This document shows, in pieces, positions 44,401 through 56,400 of a DNA stretch of 64,000 bases. A program made the translations under genes and the position numbers. The notes under the pieces were generated by a model, which was given only the letters and a program-made list of their open reading frames with translations, was not told the origin of the DNA and made no database searches. Positions within the stretch are counted from its first letter, which is position 1; every line of letters begins with the position of its first letter. The DNA is from Anthonomus grandis grandis (Eukaryota; Arthropoda; Insecta; Coleoptera; Curculionidae). The DNA lies in the NCBI RefSeq assembly GCF_022605725.1, contig NC_065547.1:22671167-22735166 (forward strand), written 5' to 3'.

Positions 44401-47400
44401 AATAATTTTACATATACAGGGTGCGTCAAAAATAAGTTACGGAAAATATGTAGTTTTTTTCAAACGAAACACCCTGTATTTAATGGCGTTATGCTTTTAA
44501 TGACAACAAGAGCTTTACACTGATACCTCATCTCTTAAATTTCATTGCGGCGTTGCCACGTAATTCGTATTTTTAAGATATTTTTAGTGTTTTAAGGAGC
44601 TTATTAAAGTTATAGCAACCGCTAATCTAGACAAAAGAATTTTTTAATGTAGTTAGTTTACGATATCAGCTTTATCTTCCAGTAAAAGTCTAAAGTTTTT
44701 TTCATACAGAGTAATAATATTAATTTGCCAATTTACTCAAAGAAAATATGCAATAAGACGATTTTTTTTTAATGGGACACCCTTTATTTTTCTTTTTCAT
44801 GAAATTTGTTTATTTAACGTCTACATTTCCTACAAAGTATGTCCTACACCTAACTCGCTTTTTTTGAAACATTTTACATTCTTTAAAAAACGATGCCAAT
44901 AAAATCGTCTGTTTTTAACTATGTATGTATTTCTACTAACAATTAGGTATTAAAACTAACTAATAAAAGTTTAAACTTGTCCTAAAATTAAATTATAACT
45001 ACACTACACGCTATTCTCAATATGGCCTCCTAAGTTTCGTGCGCAACCAAAATTTTATTTTTAAAAATGAATCACTCACTTTTGCTAACATATTAGGTGT
45101 TATTGTTCGTATAACCTCTCTAATTTTTAACTGCATATTTTCACTTGTGGTTCGTATCACTTGGTATACTTTCTCGTTTACATATTCCCAAAACAAGAAA
45201 TCCATCTTAGTCAAATCTGGGGACCTGGGTGGCCATTGTACTAGTCCACCTTTACCTATCCATCTATTTGGAAACCGGTCACCTAAATAGTGCATTACAG
45301 CTTGACTGTAATGAGCTCCATCTTGCTCAAACGTGTCCTGAACATAATGTGCAGGCAACGTTTGTAAAAATTCTAGGTACATTTCACCTGTGTGAAAATG
45401 TATGAAAATGTAACTTCATCTATGTGAAATGAAAAATATCTGGTCCAATAACATAATTCCCAATAATCCCTGGCCAAACATTAACAGATCATCTGTGTTG
45501 ATGGTGAGTTTTACGTGTAAAGAAAGGATTGCTGGTATTATAATAATGAAAAGTTGTTTCATCCAAAAAAAAGTACCAAATTAAAAAACCAGGTTGCTGT
45601 ATCATATTTTGTGCTTATTGATAAAAAGTAAGTAGTCTTTTATAATCTTGCAGCTGTAATTCATGCAACAGTTAAATATGTTAAGGATGAAAATGTTCAC
45701 TTCGAAGCAGTCGTGTAATGCAACTTGCATTAATACCAAGCGGTAATTCTCTAGCAAGTTGTCTAGTACTTCTTTGGGGCGTCTCAACTACACTTAAAGC
45801 TACCATCATTTTATTTTCTTCGTTTGTAGCTGGTTTTACCCGTTCATGTTTTTCATACGTAACACTTCCCGTCCTTTCGAATCTTTCTTTAAGTTTCTCA
45901 AATACTTGTGGTTGAGGGTGCCTTCTTTCGGGGTAACGTTGCGCATAAATTTTGGATGACAAAAGTGTATTTCGTTCAGCAGCCCCTAAAGCATATATCA
46001 TTTCGACAAGTTCTTTCCGTGAATAATTCATAATTTGCAAGTAATACAATAATTTTAATCTTTAAAACTTATTTTTACTCTAATGCGAAATATTTTTATT
46101 AACGATATTCAAAAAGACAGTAAACCAAATGCAACTATTTAAATGTCAGATCAGTATTTTTGCCGAAAGTCTGTCAACAATACAAACAAATTTTTCTAAG
46201 CAATCTGGATAGATTTTTTAAAATACATAGTTATGCGCTTTTATTAGCATCCTTTTTTAAAGAATATAAAATATCTCAAAAAAGGCGAGTTAGGTGTAGG
46301 ACATACTTTGTAAGAAAAGTAGACAATTAATAAGCAAACTGTCGTCGTCAGACTTTTGATTTAGTGGACTGTATTAAGTTTTTGAGATAGATTGAGATTT
46401 AATAGTTCTTCGTTTTTTCAATAAATGTTCGAACGCACATTAGTGATGCATAATGGCTTAAAAAGGTCCATATACCTTGCTTCGTTGAAGTCGGGCTTGG
46501 TAACGCTACCAGTTCATCTTTCCTTCCATATCAGGCACTCGCACTTTAGGTAAAGTTTAATTTGTCGTTATTATAAGTTTAATTTAATTAGTTAAATAAT
46601 TACTGCAGGAAAATCACCGGCGGTCAATATGTATAAGGCTGTTAGCGGTTAGCTGTTTAACAAAACCTACTTGCAAGTGTGTGTAGGTACTACTGCACGT
46701 ACTTCCTTTCAATTTTTGGCAATGCATTTGGCCTGCATTGCGCAAGGTCAGTAAGGTTACAAGCCCGCAAAACAATGTGCGTATTTTCGCGGAAAAATGT
46801 ATTTTAAATCAAAAAATTAATTATTAAATAACCATCCTATGATTTCCCAATTTAAACATTCCAAAAATAATAAAAAAAAAAATAAAAATATTCATTATTA
46901 ATTAATCTTGGATTGATATCCAACACAAACTTGTGAACATAGCGGTTGCTATAATAATTTTAATAAATCCCTTAAAACATTAAAAATATCCTAAAAATAC
47001 GAATTATGTGGAAATGTCGTAATGAAATTAAAAAAATGAGGTATCAGTGTAAAGCTCTTGTTGTCCCCAAAAGGATAACGCCATTAAATACAGGGTGTTC
47101 CATTTGAAAAAAACTACATATTTTTCGGTAACTTATTTTTGACGCACCCTGTATATGTAAAATTATTTTTAGTTTGTTTATGTTTGTCAACTTTTTAACC
47201 ATGTCACATAAGTTTTTTTCTACTCGGTATAGTTTAGGCGCTATTTTAGCCGTACGACTTGCTGACGCACTCTGTATATTTTTTGGTAACTGTCTAGGAA
47301 AATTGCTTTTTTTTTTAATTTCGGACAAACTATAGTTTATTTAATATGCCACATTGATCCTGAACAGAATTAAAAATACTTCTAATTTCTAGATGTTCAT

Positions 47401-50400
47401 TCTATCGCCTTATAGGTTTAGATAGGTAAAAATTATCATAATTTCTAGATGATATGCGGGCATATGAATAATTAAACGCTGCGAGTAAATAAATTTTATT
47501 ATTACAAATTATCATACAATATAATTCGGGCATCAGAAAAATCTGCGATTACGTCTAGGCCCATGTTTTATTTTGGCAATATCTCGTTTCCACTAGCAAA
47601 AATCTTTGCGCTTTAGAATGTCATTTGTGCTTCCTCTACCACATTAAAAACGCATATAGTTAAAATTAGATTAAGATTAATATTAAGCTCTTAGTATACA
47701 TATATAAGAAAAATATACTCTTTAATATTTTCCGGTGTTTACGAAATTAAATTCCCGGAGCTCCCAACAGTCTAGGTAGGTCAGTCTGGCCGCAAAGTTT
47801 CGCAGAAAATCAAAGAACATAAACGTCCGTTTTTTAAATCCCTCCATACCTCATTTCCACTGGAGGATAGGATAAAATTATTACATGCATGTGATAAGGG
47901 TAAAAATCTTGATCTTTTAGAATCTCTTGAAATAAACAAAGCATTAAAAAGTCGAGATTTTACTTCTGTCAATGATCAACAGCCGTAGAGCACTTTATTT
48001 TTAACAATATAGTAGACCAATAATTTTATCATGTAGTACCGTGTGTTATGTAATAAGGAATGCGCTCTACAGTGCGCCTCTTAATTGTCTCCTCCCCCCT
48101 CTTATCTTTCGAATGCGTTTATATACAAATTTGAAATTTGGCATACATTATTAGCAACCCAAATACTACTTTTTGGTCCCTAGCTCATTTTGAAAAACTT
48201 CAAAATGGCAGCGGACGCCATTTTGAAAAATAAAATTAAATAGAAAGTGAGGTCATGTGATACATCGTTGGAAAGCTCCCACTGAATGCTTTATGTTCCT
48301 TGAATAATAAGTCATTACTTCTACCCATATAGCAAAATAGCAGCCTTTTGAAATATTATTTTTCGCATTTTTATTGACATTAAAAATAATTAAAATTTAG
48401 GTAATACAGAAATGTAACTATCTCACTACAAAATATGTTCAAAATGTGCACATGTGCACCTTTAACTTCAAGACCGTAAAATAATCTATTGGAGACCTCT
48501 TTACGAACATTTTGGACAGTGGAAAAAACAATATTGCGACATGCATTGATTATTCTTTGGCGTAGATCAAATATAGATTGTGGCTGGGTGACATAGACTT
48601 TTTGTTTCAAATAGCCCCACAAAAAAAAGTCTAGTGGTGTAAGATCGGATGACCTGACGGGCTGGCCTCTCGGTAGGCCCTCGACGACCAATCCACCGAG
48701 TAGCGTAAGTATTAGTCAAATATTCTCTAACATTTCTGCTAAAGTGAAGCGGTGCGCCATCTTGTTGAAAAACTGTTTCCAACTCAAATTCATGAGGATT
48801 GTCTTCAATAATCTCAACGATCAGTGGTTCTACTGCATTTTCCAACATGTTTAAATAAAGGTGCTCTGCCAAATTTTGGACTAAAAAAAAGGCCCAAGAA
48901 TGTGATTCTCTAATATGCACACATTTATTTTTTATGGGTATTGTGTGTATGTTTCACGAAATATATGGGGATTTACATCGCTCCAATAACGGACATTTTG
49001 TCTATTACCATTCAAAAAAAAAGTACATTCATCACTGAAACAAATGTTCTTTACATAAGCAGGCTGGCGTCCCATTCTCTCGGTCGTTACTTCGTAGAAC
49101 TCAATACGTCAAATTCAAAACGTGTCAATTGATAAACCATTTAAATTTTATACGATTAAAATTTAAGTTTTTAAGTACCCTTTTCAAAGTAGCAGAAGAT
49201 ACATCACACGTGTCATCAGCTGTGGAAGTAGACTGTTGTGATCTCTTACCATAGTTGCTATAATATCCACCTTTTTTCTTCCGGATAGCTGGGACGCCCT
49301 GGATTTTTCCTACTGGCAACACTACCCTTCTCGGTAAATTTCTGCCATGGGTAGAAGTAATGACTTAATATTCTAGGACCATAAAGCATTCAGTGGGAGC
49401 TTTCAAATAATATATCGCATGATAATTTTATTTTTCAAAATGACGTCTTGCCGCAATTTTGAATTTTTGCAAAATGAGCTAGGGACCAAAAAGTAGTATT
49501 TAGGTTGCTAACGATGTGTGACAAATTTCAAATTTTTATTTAAGCGTACTCAAAACATAAGAGGGGGGACAATTAAGAGCCGCACTGTATAATTGGTATT
49601 TTAACATAGCGTTAATGCCCAACCTTAAGGGAGTAATATGTAATTTCTGTCAATATTTGATTTATTTATCTACAGATGTCACTATCCATCCAACTTATTT
49701 ATATTTTATTATTAACTGTTAGTTTTTTAAAGTCGAAATTATAACCATTTGTAGTTACGTCATCCAGGTGAGAAAAAACGTATGGCGTAGATATTTTTGC
49801 CAATTAATATTAGGTTAGAAACTTTACCATCGCCTTCAGAAATTAATAGTCTGCTATGTATTTTTATACGTTCAGAAATTAACAAATGATTTATTTTAGC
49901 AGCATATTATTATATTTTTATATTCGTGTATATACATTCATTCCCAAAAAATTAAAAAATATCTTGTAGTATTTATTGTATTATTAACAAACTTAACAAT
50001 TAACAAATATTATTATAATTAATCATAAATAATGGGACATAAACACATCTCGTGAGAGTGAATTGCACTTCAAATTGAGAATGTGAGAGCGAGCCGCAGA
50101 TGCAACAAAATTGAGCACAACAATGATCGCAAATATAAAGGAGAATGGGATAAAATCAGATCAGGATTACGCTGCTCATATATTTTCCAAGCAAAAGACC
50201 GCAAAAACCAAATCTACAACATATTTGAAAAGTAGAATTCGGCACGAGCAGTAGACGTAACAAAACCGAGCTTACAAAAATTGTGAATAATGACAATTTA
50301 ATTTACTTGTTCATGAAAAAAATGCTGATTGAAAAAAAAAAATTAAAATACCATTCCAAAAAATAAAACATACAAACTCAAAAAAAAACACGTCATATTG

Positions 50401-53400
50401 CATTACCAAGTTAATGAAATTGCAACGATATGATTGAATACTTAAACGACGATCATAAAATAAAATTTTCTAGAACAAAAAAAGCTTAATCAATCTCGTC
50501 AGTATTGTCAGAGTCAGAACTGAAATCAGAGATATTGTCTTCGTCATCGTCGTCTTCGTCAGTCGTAATCACAAGTGGCAGAATGTCATAGGCATCACAC
50601 ACTTGTATTGCCTCCCAAGCCTTTTCAATTACCTTTTCTGTATGAAAAACAAATTTTTGCCAATGATCTATAGAAATTTCGTTTATTACCCTTTCCCATG
50701 TAGTCAGAACTTCTGAAGGTGACCCCTTAAAATTAGAAATATATTGATCATATTTTCGTCTACATTCCAATTATACCATTTCAATTGCATTAAACTGGCA
50801 ATGATATGGCGGCAGTCGCAAAATTTTGTGTCCTAAAGGTTTAACATATTCATCAAGGAAGTACTTTTTTTCACTAGGGCAGTTTCTGCGTGCAATACTC
50901 CATATTTTATCTTTCATGGCTTTTTCTGGAAAGCCAATATTCTTTTTCAACCATTCGGTCAGTCTCTGCTTTGTCCAAGATTTTCTCGGGATTTCTTCTA
51001 ATAAACCAGAATGGTAACTTGCATTGTCCACGATTATAAATGACTTTGGGGGAAGATTTGGAATCAGCTGAGTTTTAAAACAGTTTTCGAAGTTTTTCCT
51101 GTTCATATTGTCATGATAATCTCCCGTCTTTAATCCACTCTTGAATATTAAATTTGCACCCTTGGTGAAGCCATCTTTGGTTCCGGCGTGGACCACGATA
51201 TAACGATGACCTTAAAAACAAAAGATAATTCAATTCTCTTCTTTTATAAATCATTCTTCCAGAACATAAATTTAATATAATTAATAAGTATTGTTCCATG
51301 CACATACGAGTAGTGTATGGAGTTAAATTCCATCATATTGTCTTAGAGAGAAATTATATGAAACTATGAAACAGATAAAATTATGAAGTTAGAGGGCCCT
51401 TACAAGGGCAATAGTTTTTATTCAAAAAAAATCTAAAAAGATAACCAGATAATTTTTACCTTCACTGTTTTTCCTTGAATCCGTGTGCTTGGTGTCATCT
51501 TGCCAGCTACTACGAAATGATCCCTTGCTAAAAATCCACGTCTCGTCAATGAAAACTGGAGTAAAGCCTTCCGGACCTACATTTCTATTTTTGATATTCA
51601 ATTTCTTCCCTGAATTTTTCTCTTATTGTTGCCAATATTACATATTCTTTTCTGGCGTACATAGAATAAAATATTGTGTCCCGAATTCTATGTTTCAAAT
51701 ATGTTGTAATTTTGGTTTTTGCTGTCTTTTGCTTGGAAGATATACGGGCTGCGTAATCCTGATCTGATTTTATCCCATTCTTCTTTATATTTGCGATCGT
51801 TGTTGTGCTCAATTTTGTTGCATCTACGGCTCGCTGTATCACATTCTCAATTTGAAGTGCAATTCCGTTTCGGACTTGTTCCTTTTCCATTTGAAAAAAA
51901 GCCAATATATTTAAAATCATCAGCTGCGATTGTTCATTATACCTATTATATCTTTTTTTAGGCATTATCTAACACTTTTCGAAATAACTTTCAAGAACAA
52001 GTTGACAAACCAATATTTTTGATTGACAGTGACGGATATTTTACATAACCTAGTAGGTATATAAAAGATGAATAATTATAACAAAAAATAAACAAAAATG
52101 ACGTCATTACAAATGGGTATAATTTCGACTTTACCAGCCATTAAATGTTAATATTGTGTTGAACGAGCGGTATTGGATTTGGAAAGAAAAATGATGGGTA
52201 TTATACGTCAAATGAGGCCAAACATATGATCATAAGTTCTGTATTAAAGACATTAACTGATACTTGAGTTCCTTCTTATGTTTACCTCGTACAACACTTT
52301 TCAGACTAAATATATTATTGAGGTATGTGCGTTCCTAATGACAAAACGTCCTGGATATGTAGCTGAAAATAAAGAGCACTATGGAACGACACCCCTAAAT
52401 CTTTAAGTTATTAGGTGTTTCTTCAGAGAATAAGAAACAATTTTACATTTGGCAGCAGCAGAGATAGATTGTTATTTTTGCACCATGTATCGAGGAGTGT
52501 AATATTATTTTGCAATTCCATACAACCTAAAATACTATTGATGTCATAAAATAATCCTCATAAAACCAACTATTCACAATAAACTAATCTAATATAGTAT
52601 TTATAAACGCATTAAAGAAAAACGACTCTATTATGTAGCCTAGTGGAACTAGGAAGAATTAAAAAAGTTTATTAGACGGGAAGAAAAACCGTAATTTTGG
52701 TTATCAAAATCTTTGGCCATCAATCAACAACCTTCTATAAATCCGTATAGACAACGTCAACTTGTGAACTGGCAATTATTGGTTCCGATATACATATGTT
52801 CTGTAAGACAAATTCAATTTATTATGGTAGATCTGTCTTTCCCCAGATTAAAAGAATATTCTTGTTTCAATCACAGATTAAAGAGCATTGTTAGCGGTTT
52901 GAGTAAAACACGAGTGCAATCAGATAAAAGAATACTGGTATCTTGTCAGAGCCAACTATTGATTTCAGCTTCACGGTTTTTAAGGCAAGTAGAACATCAT
53001 TTTCGGTAAAATTGTACAAAATTATGTATTGTACATATGAATTTTGTTTTTTAACAATTTTTTTTAACAATAGTATTTTGCGGTAATCTAACAACAGTGT
53101 AAAAACTTTAAAAGAAATCGATAAACGCATTGGCAGTACCAATTCAATTCAATTCAAGTCAATTTTTAAGTCGTCTCAAGCTTTCTACTATATTGCCTAT
53201 ATGACAGAATCAATATCACTTTTAATTTTAGAACGAAATTCTTTAAATTTGGTTAAATCTTGAAGATAATTAAAATATTTAAATTTTTTCCATACACTCC
53301 TAAGTTTTTCATATTAAATATTTTATTATTACTGCGGAAAACCATGACGAATAAGTTCGTCTTGTTTATGTTTTATAGTCAGTTTGTTTATTGTGTTTGT

Positions 53401-56400
53401 GTTTTAAGGTCAGCCGTCTTAAAAATATAGAAATTACTGTCAACTTTGCAAACCTTACACTTTTTGCTACTAACATCAATAAATATTATATGTAAAGAAG
53501 GATGAACCGCTTCCTCGTCAACTAAAGACTCAGACCAACTTTCCACGTAGAGTGTAGAGCCTAAAATTAGATGAAATGATACGATCTAACAATCTAGCTT
53601 GACAATTTTTAATAGAGTTAATCTGCTGGCAGTCGAATAATTCTAAGAAGTAAATAAACTGACTTAGTCTACTAGATCTAGCAGAATTAACTGAACAGTA
53701 AAAATAACCACTCAATAATTTGATTAAATAAATAGGTTTAAGTCAATAAATATTCAAAAACTTTCATATACCCAGGAGTTGAATCTGAGGGATATATACA
53801 TGCAGAGTGTTATAAAATTCGGTGCAAATATTTTAAGAACGTATTGTTGGAGTTAAATAAGACTTTTTGTTCCTATAAATACGCATCCTGAAATGCTTCC
53901 CCTCAGAGCTACAATCCGCGCAAATCGCTAGAAAAGAATTAATGCATAATTCTTCTGAAAATTTGCATATCCCCTTTTTTTGCTGACCAAACACCTCCAA
54001 TTTATATCTCGCAGTCTATTCTTCGGCAATTTTTTGATTAATCAAATTTTTCATTTTGTCGGCACTATTCGGGTCAACGGTAACAAGAAGGGCAGCATTC
54101 TTATCATATCTTTATCGGCCGGCTTAATACGATGTAAAACATCTTTCTGCGTGTAGCTGTTGTGTTGTTTAGCATTTTTGAGTTTTATGATGAGCTTCGT
54201 CTCTTGGTATGTTGAGTTACTACTTATTCTTTGTCAACCTTGTCGTTCAAAACTTGTTGTGTTATTCTTTCGAAAGTCAGAGCCCTTGGTGAACCGATTT
54301 GATAAAATTTGAGCATTGCAGATATTAGTTTTGTCCTATTAGTATGTATAGCCCATCTTTGTCTCACTGATATAGAATTGGTCAATGCATTTCATTTTCA
54401 GGTACTGCCAATTATACACTTCAATTGACTTCTACTTCGGGATAATGATAGATAAAAGTCAATTAAATATATGTATATACTGCATATGAAATTGGGCATT
54501 TTGACCATAATCAGCACTTGCTCTGCAGTTAGCGTCAGAATCATTTACAACAACATGTAGAGACTGTAGCTCCAAGTGCTCCGACCCTTGTGGCGGATTA
54601 TTTTTTAAGACATGAATAATTTTTGATTTTCTGAAAATCATTTGAAATATGTTTTTCAGAAGAATAACATATATATTAAATAGCATCTTTTCGGAAAATT
54701 CGAATCTTAATCATACCTGTGTGTTCTATTCGATACAGGTATACCAATGCTACCAATACAGGCAGTATGTGACGTCACAGTGTTAATATTTATTAATAAA
54801 GAAATAAACAATAATTAAAAATAATCAATTTAATCTTAGTTAAGGAATAGTGGAATATTGTTTCATACGAGTGAAACGTACTATGGATGCCGGCACGGTA
54901 GCGTTTGACTTTTAAAGGCTCCCAGCGTATAGATAAGGGCAGCCATGAGATTCGGACAGCCAGTTATTTTCGAATTCGGGAATGTTGAAGCTTTTATTTG
55001 GCGCACATTGGATTCACGGAAAACATTCGGACACACGGTCCTATTTCGCACCAAAAATTCAGGTGTTTAAAATTTAATAATTTTATATTTTAAATTCTTA
55101 ATAGTGGCTCTTTGTCACATCAAGTACTATATTTTCCTAAAGAATTCATTGAGGAATACCCTGCTAATTTTGCAGTCGCCTCTCCGCCTATTAGTATTTG
55201 CAAAAAGCTAATTAATAAAAAAATTACTTCTACTTCGTTCCGCATATCTGAGCTACTACTATACAATGTACATACTACTACGCAATAAAAATAAAAATCA
55301 AATGTGTAACAAAAAAGAAAAGCCTTTTTAGTCTATACTTATTTTGATATCAAGAAAAGCAAAATATTACTGATTTCCATTACAAACAAAGAAAAATGCA
55401 AAAATACTTAATTTTTAATTACCTGAAAGCTGCAATATTCAATCCGTCTTCTAAATCCTTTTTGGATGGCTTAAAAAATCTCGCTCCGTTTTTGTTACTT
55501 CCAAAAAACGTACAGCCTCCAGTACAGCCACACTTGCCAGTTGTCTTGTTCAAATCTGGCCAGAGGAACCACAACTTCTTCAGTTTTTCGTCATGCATTC
55601 TCAAGAATTTTTGTTGCGTTTGATAAACGTTTTGATCTTTATTATCCCCAGAAATTGCGGACTCGATTATTAAGGGACCGAAGTTAATAGCGCCTACCTC
55701 GAGCCAAAGGTCTTGTTGTTCCATATTGTTTTGTCTAAAATATAATAAATAAATAAATACCGATATAAAGGTCCAAATTCTTATGTAATTTCTTACTTGC
55801 TGTGGTTGTATTTATGAGGATGCCACACTAACTGCCTTAGAGACATACTATAGATTACACAGGAAAGTCCTGAGTTGACTTGCTTTCCGTGAAGATTGCA
55901 GCTTGCAAGTCGAACCGGTGAGAGCTAAAAAATATATCTAAATTATATATGTATTTATAAATAGATTGACAAGCTAAACGCTTTACTATTTTGAAAAAAT
56001 GCAAAACTATTGACTATGCTATGCAAAACGGTAAGCTTTTATGAATAGCTAACTAATTTTTCATTACTTCAATAACAATGCTCTTATTACAGTTGTTAGT
56101 AAGTAAATTTAGATGACAATCTTCAAATGAATATTAAAGAGTATAAAGTCTTAAATGATTTGCTGGACAATAAGTTAAAAATTGAAAAATGCGCTACAGT
56201 CTAAAGGATGATGAATATATGAATTATATTGATATGGATTAAAGATATGTTTCTGACGAATTGCACAAATGTTTTGTTTAATAATGTTGTAAAAGCTAGC
56301 AATAAGGTATATTTATATGTTACTCGCTATTGCCGAAATCGGCCACTGCCCGAAATTTGTGCTCGCAACGCGTTCTGGGTATATATTTATCCACAACGCG

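Larger units (their letters stand above)
49730..52131 (-). mobile_element. IS630/Tc1-superfamily element with TA duplication
   Basis: The ends start AAGTCGAAATTATA on both sides and match over about 35 bp. TA duplications lie at 49728-49729 and 52132-52133. Inside are a spliced minus-strand DDE transposase gene (50486-51965) and, near the left end, a plus-strand copy of part of that gene (50060-50230). The family differs from the DD41D copies. Confidence 0.88.
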
